Assembly: GCA_958510875.1 (NCBI GenBank)
Contig: OY294068.1
Span: 28,810,297-28,874,296 of the forward strand
Origin: Endomychus coccineus
Taxonomy: Eukaryota; Arthropoda; Insecta; Coleoptera; Endomychidae
DNA: 64,000 nt
Direction: 5' to 3'
Below, one piece after another: positions 44,150-53,369 of this stretch. A model generated the notes under the pieces. That model saw only the letters and a list, made by a program, of their open reading frames with translations, ran no database searches and was not told the origin of the DNA. The translations under genes and the position numbers were made by a program. The stretch's first letter is position 1. The number at the start of each line of letters is the position of its first letter.

Positions 44150-45255
44150 AATATTGTATGTAGCTTGGTTCCATTAAAGTGATCATTTAGGTTATGGCAT
44201 TGTCATTGTTCAAGAAATCTCCGTGAAAAAAAAATTTTCAAGTAGTCTCATGTTTCACGTCATGACTTGCTTGGGACAAAATGTGATAAATGAAATCATG
44301 ACGATATCTTGGCATCACAACTCTATTTCTACTCGAAGTTGTAACAAATAACAAAACATATTTGGACATGACTATCTTGCAATAATATTCCCATGGGTTT
44401 CTCATGTTAATCCTGTGGGAAGCTTACAAAATATCTGAAATGATCTGGTTTGAATCATCCGGAAGAGACGTGAGCATGGCGATAATATTAAATTATCGTA
44501 AGCTACAGCGAACTAATTCAAACACAGGAATTGTCCAGCTTATCGATCTCTTTACACCTAGACGTTGTGATATTTCCACATACGGGATGCAGTTACCGAT
44601 GTCATAATGACATTTTGTCGCAATTAGGCAAATGCAAGAGACGACACATATCGTAAATAAAGGAAATTCACAGGAAGTCGGTGCACGTTAATCGTCTCCC
44701 AGGTGCAATAATAATTAAGAAGAGCGATACAAAGGCATAATAGAAGGGAATTTGAAGGGAGTTAATGTAACGGCAAAGCGTCGTATCTTGCTCAGATTAC
44801 TTATACGATGATACCTATAAATTAATTAAGATGTACTTAAACAAAGCTTCACACTAATTTGTACTTACTTTTATAGCTACATTAGGGCCGTTGCCGGTCG
44901 CTATTTTCGCAGCCGCAGTTTTAAATATGCAAATTTGTATTTAACGCTATTGTTGTAATTGATATAAAATTTTCTCATTACAGCGAGGAAAATAGCCCAC
45001 GTTTTTATAAGATTCCCCTCGCTCGATACGTTGTTTTTCATCGCTAACTTTCATAAGGGCTAATCGAACGTCCGTTTAACTAGGAAATTATACCTACCCC
45101 AGTTAGAAACGGCTGAACGTCATTAACGCTATCGTTATCTGCATATAATGTTTTGCATATAATCCTAGCGATACTCCTTCTTAATGCACTTCGTCTAAAA
45201 GTATGCAAGAAAATAGTGTTAACTAGTAACCATACGAAATTTATATTGCGTATAG
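44150..45255. other. No recognisable repeat or gene
   Basis: Moderately AT-rich. 44870-45200 has somewhat more complex sequence with several TAATTG/ATTA-type sites. It may be unique DNA, but nothing is demonstrable. Confidence 0.3.
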
Positions 45256-45262
45256 TTCCAAC

Positions 45263-45355
45263 CTCTCAAAACCACAATAGTTGCTTTCACTAAAAAGAAA
45301 GTACTGAGAGAACTGAAGTCACCAGTTCTGAACATGGTAAAAATTCCAATTGCAT
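45263..45355 (+). pseudogene. R1-like retrotransposon, RT part 1 of a split element
   Basis: The plus strand reads KTTIVAFTKKKVLRELKSPV followed by LNMVKIPIA. In R1/Outcast-type ORF2 this stretch (form: KTEIVLFTRK...PVLNGxKI) sits just before KYLGVxLDxKLxW. That continuation occurs at 47903, on the far side of the minus-strand element 45358-47897, so the element was split by an insertion. Confidence 0.6.
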
Positions 45356-45583
45356 AAGAAGAAGAAGAAGAAATATTTTTTTTTTTTATTTAAATAGGTT
45401 ACCCTAATATACAAAAAATATAATACTATACAATAAATTCAACAGTAGTATACAATAAATTAAACAGTACAATAAATTAAACAGTAGGTAGGTAGTTAAT
45501 CTACCGAATATAAGTAAACCTAATTTAGTTCAAATATAAGGCACAATTTAATAATTAACATATTCTTCAGACATTATATTTTA

Positions 45584-47464
45584 TCAAACATTTTGTATGG
45601 ATTCCAATAACTGTTTTTTAAAAATGCTTAATGATGGACTAGATTTAACTATGTTTGGTAGTTTATTATAAGTAGCAAAGCCTTTAAAAAACAAAGAATT
45701 CATGGCACTTCTCTTATTCGTTCTGTATACATACAAATTGGCGTTGTTTCTTGTGGCATATTCATGAACATCTGAATTCAAATTAATAAATTCACTAAAG
45801 TATGAAGGTGCTAAGTTATTTAGTATTTTATATATAAAGATCATTGATAAGTAATACAATCGTAGAGAAACTGAAAGCCACTGCAATGTTTGTAACATGA
45901 TTCCTATTTCCGTGAATCTACTCGCTTTTAGAACTATGCGCATACCTCGATTTTGAAGTTTTTGTAGTTGTGATGTTTGATTTAGATTAAAAAGGAAAAT
46001 AATAGAAGCACAGTAGTCAAAGTGAGGTTGAATAATAGCATTATATACAGTGATTTTTGTTTGAGTGGATAAATTTCTAGAAATTCTTGAAAGAAAATAT
46101 AGTTTTTTAGATATTTTTTTGCAAACATAATCGAAGTGGTTGCCAAAAAGTAATAAATTATCTAACTGGAAACCGAGATATTTAATACATTCCACAATTT
46201 CAATTTTTTCATTATTAATTTGCAGATTTACTTCATCTAAATCAAGATTTTGTAGCTTATATTTAGTTGTTATTATCATACCTTTAGTTTTTGTTGTATT
46301 TATTTTCAATTTATTTGACATGAGATATTCATTAACTTCCTTGAGTGCAGAATTCATTTTCTCAATAGCTCTATCTAAGTTTGTGTCATAGCATGCTAAT
46401 AGTGCATCATCTGCAAATAAGTTTACAAAGTCTACATTAACGAACAAGTTAATGTCATTTAAGTACAGAATAAAAAGCAGAGGACCTAAAACGCTACCCT
46501 GTGGAACACCTATATTTATATCCGATTCCTGCGAGATGTTATCCTGGACTCTAACTTTTTGTTTTCTATGGGATAAATAATCAGCAAACCACTGATAAAC
46601 ATTACCATCAATGCCATATCCTTTTAACTTCATCAAAAGAATATTACGATCAATCGTTTCGAAAGCCCTCTTTAGATCAAGAAAAACCGCTACAACAAAT
46701 TTATTGTTATCAATTTCTCTTTTGAATTTAGACAAAGTAAGTTGTAATGCAGATTCGCAAGAATATTTTTTAAGAAAACCTAATTGGTTATTTATTAGAA
46801 TTTCATTTTTTTCAACATGTTCAAGTACCTGATTGTACACAGCTAATTCAAGAATTTTTTCTATGGGTGGTAATGTATTTATAGGTCGATATTCACTGGC
46901 CTTGATTGTATTGCTTACTTTTGGTATAGGAACTACGGTATTAACTTTTAAAGAATTGGGAATTTTAGAAGTTTGAAAAGAAGTATTTAAAAAGTTTAAA
47001 ATGATATGGCCGCAGGTTTCAAAAATGACTTTCAGCATTTTGGAATTCAAGATCTCATGGACGTTAATTTTGTTATCTAAAGAGTTAATAATTAAACGCA
47101 GTTCATTCATGGATAATAAGTGAAACTGGGAAAACTTAGGATATAAATTATAATTGTAGTATTTCCAGTCATCGACATTATTAATACTATCAACAATTTG
47201 CTGAATACTGGTAATGAAGTAGTAATTAAATTCATTTACTATTTCAGTTTTGTTTTTCACAATATTATTCTGGTTTGTTAAGTTGAATTCTATACAGCTC
47301 GGAAAGTTTTGGCAATTTAAGTTTATCAGCTTTTTTAATGTTTTCCACATAAGTCGAGAGTTATTTTTATACATATCTACTTTTTCAAAGAAATATTGTT
47401 CTTTTTTCCTCTTCAATAAATTCATTATTTCATTTCTTTCTTTCTTAAATTCTTCCCATTTCAC
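45584..47464 (-). CDS. Reverse transcriptase of jockey/CR1-like element (626 codons, uninterrupted)
   Basis: The longest open frame in the window. RT motifs in order: NTVVPIPKVSNTIKASEYRP (about residue 175), a QLGFLKKYSCESAL segment (about 227), catalytic motif A VVAVFLDLKRAFETID (about 257), motif B GVPQGSVLGPLLF (about 319), catalytic NLFADDALLA (about 348), KTKGMIITTK, and ECIKYLGFQLD. A thumb/C-terminal domain with PHFDYCASII, QKLQNRGMRIVLKASR and NKLPNIVKSSP ends at a TAG. There is no RNase H domain. The listed start is not an ATG. The same frame continues upstream into the endonuclease, so the true ORF2 was longer. With no stop in 626 codons, the insertion is probably recent. Confidence 0.9.
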   Translation of the reverse strand: MKWEEFKKERNEIMNLLKRKKEQYFFEKVDMYKNNSRLMWKTLKKLINLNCQNFPSCIEFNLTNQNNIVKNKTEIVNEFNYYFITSIQQIVDSINNVDDWKYYNYNLYPKFSQFHLLSMNELRLIINSLDNKINVHEILNSKMLKVIFETCGHIILNFLNTSFQTSKIPNSLKVNTVVPIPKVSNTIKASEYRPINTLPPIEKILELAVYNQVLEHVEKNEILINNQLGFLKKYSCESALQLTLSKFKREIDNNKFVVAVFLDLKRAFETIDRNILLMKLKGYGIDGNVYQWFADYLSHRKQKVRVQDNISQESDINIGVPQGSVLGPLLFILYLNDINLFVNVDFVNLFADDALLACYDTNLDRAIEKMNSALKEVNEYLMSNKLKINTTKTKGMIITTKYKLQNLDLDEVNLQINNEKIEIVECIKYLGFQLDNLLLFGNHFDYVCKKISKKLYFLSRISRNLSTQTKITVYNAIIQPHFDYCASIIFLFNLNQTSQLQKLQNRGMRIVLKASRFTEIGIMLQTLQWLSVSLRLYYLSMIFIYKILNNLAPSYFSEFINLNSDVHEYATRNNANLYVYRTNKRSAMNSLFFKGFATYNKLPNIVKSSPSLSIFKKQLLESIQNV

Positions 47465-47897
47465 ACTTTTATTTGAGTCAACAGTTGATACAAAATCTTT
47501 ATATGTTTTATCACGTTGTTTAATTTTTTTATGGATTTCGTTGTCAAACCATGGTATGTTATTTCTGTAATGGCAGACTCGAATTGGTGCTACCTTATTG
47601 ATAACTGATTGACAGTTATTGAAAAAATTTTGATATATAACATTTACATCTGTTGAATTTGTATCCCAATCACATGAGATTAAATCTAGTTTAATTTTAT
47701 CCCAATTTTGCTCACTTAGATTTCTATAATTTCTGATAGAAGTACTTTCATTTCTGTTATTTTTGAGACAGATAGATATTAAAGAATGGTCACTTAATTT
47801 AGGTGTAGAATGAACAAAACAATTAGCATAATTATTATAACTAGTACATAATCAATTAGCGTTTCACTGTTGTTTGTAATTCTGGTGGGAATGGAAG
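47465..47897 (-). pseudogene. Endonuclease C-terminus of the same element, one frameshift
   Basis: Continuing the ORF2 frame upstream on the minus strand gives RNNIPWFDNEIHKKIKQRDK (the linker before RT), then NVIYQNFFNNCQSVINKV, NESTSIRNYRNLSEQNWDKI, and HSTPKLSDHSLISI. SDHSLI is the last catalytic motif (SDH) of the APE-type endonuclease. Beyond about 47848 the frame shifts, and TRITNNSETLIDYV completes the preceding motif. The block ends near 47897 at the truncation point. Thus a single frameshift separates the endonuclease tail from the RT. Confidence 0.8.
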
Positions 47898-47902
47898 ATG
47901 GA

Positions 47903-48225
47903 AAATACTTGAAAGTCATTTTTGACCACAAGTTGCCATGGAATTTACACCTACTGCAAATAATAGTCAATACTATAGCCCTCAACCTGTGCAGAAGAAT
48001 GTGCGGGAAATACTGGAGACTACAACCAAACATGGCTATATAACAGGGTCAGCAGACCCATCATAGTATATGGTTCGGTGGTATGGTTGCCAAAAACTCA
48101 AAAGGCGGAAACGAACTGAAGGCTAACGGGGCATTCAGAGACGGACTTGTCAGGCTGTCACGGGAGCAGCAAGGACAACCTCAAGAGCCGCCTTAGAAGT
48201 ATTGCTGAAGCTACGAAAACTACCT
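47903..48225 (+). pseudogene. R1-like retrotransposon, RT part 2
   Basis: The plus strand reads KYLKVIFDHKLPWNLHLLQ, then LNLCRRMCGKYWRLQPN, after a shift LYNRVSRPIIVYGSVVWLPK, and CQAVTGAARTTSRAALEVLL. This is the RT thumb region of R1/Outcast-type elements (RRxxGKxWGLxP, WLYxxVxRPIxxYGxxVWW, ITGAMRTTPTAALEALL). It directly continues the fragment at 45263-45355. Confidence 0.8.
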
Positions 48226-48229
48226 GGTC

Positions 48230-49330
48230 GGCAGACACCGGCAGTAGCTTCAGCAGGCAACGTCCTTTGCACGAGTCTCGAGTAACATCTCGGGGCGAAA
48301 CTAACAGTTGCCGCTGCAAGATCCAGTGAACTGGGCACCGCATACATTCCACCTCTAAAACTACGATACCATGCCTTCTTATCCAAGAGTGCTGGTCGGA
48401 ACGGATTCACGGACGTGGTAGACACATGCGGAAGGCCAAAATTGGACGAGGCCGACGATGGCTAACAAACGAAGCTTAGTCTAACACGAGTAGGCGAGAC
48501 GGCTGGGGATAGTCAAGCACTGTGCCTACTGCACTACTTCTTCATATGTATCTAGGTTCTCGCTTAAAGTAGTCTTTGTCAGACCGAGCGGAGCAAATAA
48601 AGGTGCCTCTGCAGAATGTCAGGTAAACGGTGCACCACATAACGTTTACCCATAAAAACCATGGTGCAGTGCCTTCATATCCCAGATGACCGGTCGCAAT
48701 GAATTCACGGCCGTGGTATGCGGTAGGCTATTTGAACGATGCCGAACGCTTACTGGTCCACGTTCCTGGAAAAACAGGTAACACGAGGAGGTGAGAGTTG
48801 GCTACAGCCTACAACGGGCAATAATATAGTCTAGCAAGAAGTGCCCGTAGTGGGTTCGCCTAAAGTAGTTCTTACACGGTGAGGGCGAGAAAACAGCAGC
48901 CTCTGCGTGGGTAAATGCTGCATTACATGGCTTTACTCCTAAAGTCCGGTCTACGTGCTTCATATTTCAGGTTTCTGGATAATGGATTCGCGACCAGGGC
49001 AATGATATGTGGTAGGCCGATGATGTGAGGCCGACGGCTACTCGTCAAACGGAAGCTATTTTAACACTACACGAGTTGGCAAGGTGAGAGGGGCCCAGAT
49101 GGTTCAAAAGACCGTCTACTGTCTAATTAAGGCGTTGATCTCTGAGGGCAAGTCAGACGCTTAGAGTCCACTGGACGGGCATGCAGGGGGTTTAGATCCG
49201 CCAAGTTCTTATCGTGCCACTTCATGTAGCAGGCTGGCCAGAGGGCAAGCGCATATAAGTAGAATGCATGATAATATGTACAACGAGCTACACAAAGAGT
49301 TGGAAACTGAGCCCATAATGGAAATGCCAT
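48230..49330 (+). repeat. Zinc-knuckle-like tandem repeat, copy 2
   Basis: Three diverged units of about 270-330 bp. Unit 1 (about 48340-48490) reads PPLKLRYHAFLSKSAGRN then DVVDTCGRP. Unit 2 (about 48645-48800) reads SAFISQMTGRNEFTAVV then CGRLFERCRT. Unit 3 (about 48940-49100) reads LDNGFATRAMICGRP. The shared layout resembles the CCHC knuckle region at the end of retrotransposon ORF1 (RCxxC...CGRxGHxAxxC) with several Cys mutated. Units are joined by ACACGAGT(A/T)GG sequences. The block sits between the RT thumb and the RNase H of the R1-like element, an unexpected place. Copy 1 is at 1770-2500. Confidence 0.55.
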
Positions 49331-49399
49331 TGGATGAGACGCTTCCCAATTGAAGCTTCGGAAAAACTTTGAAACAGTGATAACAGATAGAGAGGCATC

Positions 49400-49975
49400 A
49401 AAGGAAAGACCCCCAACTAATGTAGAAATGGCCTGCTACACATACGGCTCAAAACCGGGGTAGGTGTAGGAGCAGGAATAATAATGAGCCAATAAGCCCT
49501 AATTGAAATTAGGTAAATACGTCACGATATTCCAGCTGCAGCAATACCTCACTGCGCTGAAGAGTTACTAAGACAAGAGTTTAAGGACGAGACCATCACC
49601 TTGTACTCTGACAATCAAACGGCTGTAAAAAGAATCAGCTCAATACAAGTTGACTCCCAACTTGTATGGAATTTCTTAGAAACCCTACAAGGATGAAACA
49701 CGTAAATGATGGTACAAGGCACCGATAAGATGAGTTCATTAAAGAATAATCGCCAGAATTCACCTACCAAACCAGAATAGAAGACCAACCAAGATCATGG
49801 TTGATCCATGATAGGGCATTGTAAGCCAAACAAACATATGAACAATATCGGACTGCCAGACACAACCATAAGTAGGTAGGTTCTGCCAAGAAGATGAGAA
49901 AACCTCAGCACACATACTGAGCTACTGCGAAGGTGTGATAAAGCTAAGGTTTTCGATTATAAGTTTCAAAGAAAG
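49400..49975 (+). pseudogene. R1-like retrotransposon, RNase H and C-terminus (part 3)
   Basis: The plus strand, over several frames, gives CYTYGSK (family form YTDGSK, first RNase H Asp lost), VGVGAGIIM, then CAEELLRQEFKDETITLYSD and NQTAVKRI. The last carries the SDNQTA box with its Asp. The C-terminal tail reads MTGHCKPNKHMNNIGLPD, RFCQEDEKTSAHILSYCEG, the HxxC-type zinc motif (CRxCxEExETxxHILCxC) that ends R1/I-type ORF2. It is broken at 49975 by the hAT insertion. Confidence 0.8.
49968..49975 (+). repeat. 8-bp target site duplication, left
   Basis: AAAGAAAG directly before the hAT terminus. An identical copy follows the other end at 51845-51852. Confidence 0.9.
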
Positions 49976-51844
49976 CAGTGGCGGCTCGTGAATTTTTGAG
50001 AGAGGAGGCTGGACATAAAACGTTTTTGTAAAAATATACTCTATTCACAGCCTTTTAACCTTTGCACAGCGACCGTACCAGATACTTCAGTGACAAAATT
50101 AATTGTTACCCAGCAAGAACCAACGTGGAGGTATAGAGTTTCTCTTGGCAAAAAATTTTTTTATTCGTTTTTTGTCTTTTATTTTTTTCGGATTTTTAAT
50201 ATTTTTTCTTTTTTTTGGAATTTTTCATATTTTGTTTTTTTTTATTAATTCTATTATTTTTTTATATATTAACGGAATTCTACGGTCTTTAGTTTGCGAA
50301 AAATGATCAATAATATTATCAAAAAATTTATCATCTTGTTTTAAGTGTTTTACTAAATCTTTTTCAATAGATATTAAACTAACATTGTATAAACGATTTT
50401 GGCCCATTGTATTTGGCATGTAAGTTTTAATTCGTTTGAGAGTAGAAAATGATCTCTCCACCGATGCCGACGTGACAGAAATGGTGACTGTCAAACAAAG
50501 TAGTTTATAAAACTGAGGTAAAACTTGTTGCAGATCATTGTCTATCATATATTTTATCATATCGGCGTGACTGTCATGTCATACTGGCCTAAAATATCTT
50601 TATCCGAGTATATAACGCATAATTCATTGTGCCGTGCTATTTTATCAAAAAATTTATATTTTAGAACTAAGTTATCTTAAAGTGTATTGGGGAACCCTTT
50701 TGAAAAAGATTCGAAAAATCTTCTATTCGTCAAGTCAAAAAACTTCAATTCATGTAAATCGGAAAATCGAATCTCAATTTGACCTTTAATAGTATCTAAA
50801 ATTTCATAAATGAGTTGTTTATACTTAATGTAGTTTCTTGTCTACCAAATTATATGTTTTCCTCCTTTTCGCGGTAGGAGCCTCATCAGTTGGAAAATTT
50901 TCAAATAAAATATTAAAATGAAATTCTGTATTACGGAAACTTGAAATTTTTCCAATGATATGTTTCAAACGATCTCTTGAATTTATGTTGTAAAATTTGA
51001 AAAATAAGATTAGTTTGTTGAAATATTAATTTAAAATTATCAAGAAAAAACAAAAATTCTTCATTTTCTAAATAAGATTTTAAACCAGCATTTAATGAAA
51101 CCTGATCTGTTGAAAAGTCATCACTGTTTAATACAAAATCAAATGTTTCAATTAATTTGTCTTTTTTTTTATGGATGGTAAATACTGCACGTGAGTAAAA
51201 TTCCATCGAGTTGGAGCATTACAGGGAAATCAATAATTTTTTTAAAACTTCGTCTTGTCAATATTACTATTAGTATTAATAATGATCGATTTTGATAGTT
51301 ACGTGACATTACTAATCCTTTCAAATCCGGTAAAGGCCGTTTATTTAAAAGAAACACTTTTATCATATGTTAATTCACTATATGGATTTTCTAAAAGGCA
51401 GGAACTAACTCACTAACACTCATTTTAAATTTACAACAGACAACAATCTAACCTTACTTGGCGTGACAACATAAACAAACAAGCACTGACTGACCTACTC
51501 AGCAGTCGGCAGAACGCACGTCTCGTATGTCATAGATTGCTAGCGGCTGCCGCAGGCTAGCCTCCAGAGGGTGTTGCCGTTTTCGCTGATTTAGCCTATT
51601 TGGCGATCGGACTGGTCGAAAAAACGGCAACTGCGTTGAACAACACATGCTCAGCTTTTGAGATATATAGTGAGTCTAGCCTCAGGGCACTGTTGCCAGA
51701 TTAAAAATAACTACTGAGAACAGGGAATTAATTGTAAAATTTTAAAAATTATCAGAGAAACAGGAAATAAAATGGAGAATGATCATTAAGATAAATTGGT
51801 GAGGAGGCTAAGCCTCCTTAGCCTCCTTCGAGGAGCCGCCACTG
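49976..51844 (-). mobile_element. hAT transposon, complete ends, 1869 bp, internally deleted
   Basis: It begins CAGTGGCGGCTCGTG and ends GAGCCGCCACTG, a perfect 12-bp terminal inverted repeat (CAGTGGCGGCTC), flanked by an identical 8-bp duplication AAAGAAAG, the hAT signature. The minus strand carries the remains of a ZMYM1/DUF4371-type transposase. It inserted into the C-terminal codons of the R1-like ORF. Removing the element and one duplication makes that frame run on. Sharp ends imply it is one of the youngest insertions here. Confidence 0.95.
50225..51425 (-). pseudogene. hAT transposase, frameshifted
   Basis: Minus strand, read downward. An N-terminal scrap at about 51425-51300 contains PYSELTYDKSVSF. 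Then comes an APTRWNFTHVQYLPSIKKK segment overlapping a second frame (51206-50931) that reads KLIETFDFVLNSDDFSTDQV and SYLENEEFLFFLDNFKLIFQ. After a gap, 50560-50225 encodes the C-terminal dimerisation domain: LCLTVTISVTSASVERSFST then LKRIKTYMPNTMGQNRL and NVSLISIEKDLV. SVERSFSxLKxIKxxxRxxM is diagnostic of hAT. The BED finger and most of the RNase-H-like catalytic core are absent or broken. Confidence 0.85.
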
Positions 51845-51852
51845 AAAGAAAG
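51845..51852 (+). repeat. 8-bp target site duplication, right
   Basis: AAAGAAAG, identical to 49968-49975. Confidence 0.9.
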
Positions 51853-51887
51853 TGAAAACATCAACCCAAAACTAAAGATTCACTAAG
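51853..51887 (+). pseudogene. R1-like retrotransposon, last codons (part 4)
   Basis: Continuing the frame of 49975 across one copy of the hAT duplication gives SENINPKLKIH and then a stop at about 51885. Short, but its frame agreement supports the nesting. Confidence 0.55.
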
Positions 51888-51889
51888 TT

Positions 51890-52945
51890 AATTTAAAATT
51901 TTTGAAATTTCATCTTGTAAACGCGAAATAGAAAAAAATTGTATCTATACAAAACTCATTTCATTAGGCATTTTTGTGCAATCGTTCTATGGGAAACCAA
52001 CTCTTGCGCTAAAACCATAGCTAATGAAACTAGTTCTTCAATATACTATTATTAGCTTGGTTTTGACATTCAAAAAACCTAACCCATTGGAATTTGTTCT
52101 AATAGATTCTTTCCGATATTTGAAATTTTGATGAAATAATACTAGAATGTTTCTCATTGAGCTGTGACTAAAAGTTGACTCAGGAAGAAGTGGAAATTTG
52201 AATCCTGCGCGATTTCGTTGAGTCAAACGTTTACTCTGTCGTATTTGATAGCTTTGACATTGACAGCTACCAACAATGGAGCGCAATTCTAAACTAGAGC
52301 TCTTAATGAATCGCCCGTTTAATCATTTCACTTACGCATCACCATTTGCGAGGGATGTAAAATCATAATTATATATAATTGTTGACGAATATAATTGTTT
52401 CGACAATCAGATCGGGCATACGCAATTATTAAATATATCTGTAGGTATAGAGATTCCGAATAATTTTAAATTGAATTTCATGCGTTAGTCCGTTAATGGA
52501 CGCCTATTGCGGTTTGATGGATTTGATGATAGAAATAACGTACATTTCTAAACACAACAAAACGACAACCCGCACGTATTACTAAGCCGAAAGAACGTTT
52601 TAGAATTGATGTTGAATATGTCATCATTGGTCATGGATTTATTGCTTCAATTATTTGTTAATGAGAGGCACACTGAATACATGATTACTATGTCCATCGA
52701 AAATAATACTAATGGAAGTATGATTTTAAGAGAATTCTATTACATTGGTTTGTTGTCGCCATCTGGCGCCCTCAAGTAGTCTAAGATTCCCCGTACCCTT
52801 TGTAGAGTTCGAGAAATCTGTTAATGTGATACATTGGTTGATTTCTTAGTGGGACATCTATTCATAGATGGCGTGAGATATTTTAGTCTTATTACCATGT
52901 TGTAAGCCGGTTATGACTACCTTCAACGGAAATCCTTCAGTAAAG
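51890..52945. other. Unassigned, AT-rich
   Basis: No gene or repeat recognised. Slightly more complex sequence near 52740-52930 leads into the satellite. Confidence 0.35.
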
Positions 52946-52958
52946 TTGCAAACTTCCT

Positions 52959-53005
52959 CTTTCCGTTGATGAGCTCTATGAAAAGAGCGAAACAGCTGTC
53001 TGGAA
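52959..53005 (+). ncRNA. Hammerhead-like motif in satellite unit 1
   Basis: Stem I is TTCCG with TGGAA (five pairs including a G-T wobble). The core is TTGATGA (52966-52972; consensus CTGATGA, so C3 is T). Stem II is GCTCT/AGAGC with an ATGAAA loop, and GAAA is at 52989-52992. Stem III is AC/GT with an AGCT loop, and cleavage is expected after GTC at 53000. All other core bases match. Unit 2 has stem II changed to ATAAC and unit 3 to AGAAC. Both keep T at position 3. Confidence 0.65.
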
Positions 53006-53096
53006 CTATAAGTTTGTGACGTTACTGATCGATCTGGACTATAAAGATCATTGGAAGTATGATTGATAACATCATTGTGGCTCCAGTGAGTTTCCT

Positions 53097-53143
53097 CTTT
53101 CCGTTGATGAGCTCTATGAAAATAACGAAACAGCTGTCTGGAA
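53097..53143 (+). ncRNA. Hammerhead-like motif in satellite unit 2
   Basis: Same fold as unit 1. The 3' side of stem II reads ATAAC instead of AGAGC, leaving stem II with two mismatches. Core TTGATGA and GAAAC are retained. Confidence 0.5.
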
Positions 53144-53234
53144 CTATAAGTTTGTGACGTTACTGATCGACCTGGACTATAAAGATCATTGGAAGTATGA
53201 TTGATAACATCATTGTGGCTCCAGTGAGTTTCCT

Positions 53235-53281
53235 CTTTCCGTTGATGAGCTCTATGAAAAGAACGAAACAGCTGTCTGGAA
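53235..53281 (+). ncRNA. Hammerhead-like motif in satellite unit 3
   Basis: Same fold. The 3' side of stem II reads AGAAC, one mismatch. Core TTGATGA and GAAAC are retained. Confidence 0.55.
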
Positions 53282-53369
53282 CTATAAGTTTGTGACGTTA
53301 CTGATCGATCTGGACTATAAAGATCATTGGAAGTATGATTGATAACATCATTGTGGCTCCAGTGAGTTT

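Larger units (their letters stand above)
45358..47897 (-). mobile_element. Jockey/CR1-like non-LTR retrotransposon, 5'-truncated
   Basis: Minus-strand LINE. The 3' end is A-rich (45375-45387 as T run) with a short GAA-type microsatellite (45358-45372) and a 3' UTR containing three AATAAATT(A/C)AACAGTA-type repeats (45425-45490). The RT frame is at 45584-47464. Upstream is the C-terminal end of the endonuclease, to about 47897, where the sequence switches to R1-like DNA of the opposite strand. There is no N-terminal endonuclease or ORF1, so the copy is 5'-truncated at insertion, as is usual for LINEs. Confidence 0.85.
52954..53367 (+). repeat. 138-bp tandem satellite, three units, each with a hammerhead-like fold
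   Basis: Units start near 52954, 53092 and 53230 and are nearly identical over 138 bp (TTCCTCTTTCCG to GGCTCCAGTGAGT). Exact spacing of 138 is seen for the GTTGATGAGC landmark (52965, 53103, 53241). The array is preceded and followed by unrelated sequence. Homogeneity between units points to recent expansion. Confidence 0.95.

Noticed and set aside
48150..48425. 91-codon minus-strand frame in the R1-like/zinc-knuckle region
   Set aside because: The plus strand carries the recognisable retrotransposon motifs. The minus frame has no motif and arises from GC-rich antisense.
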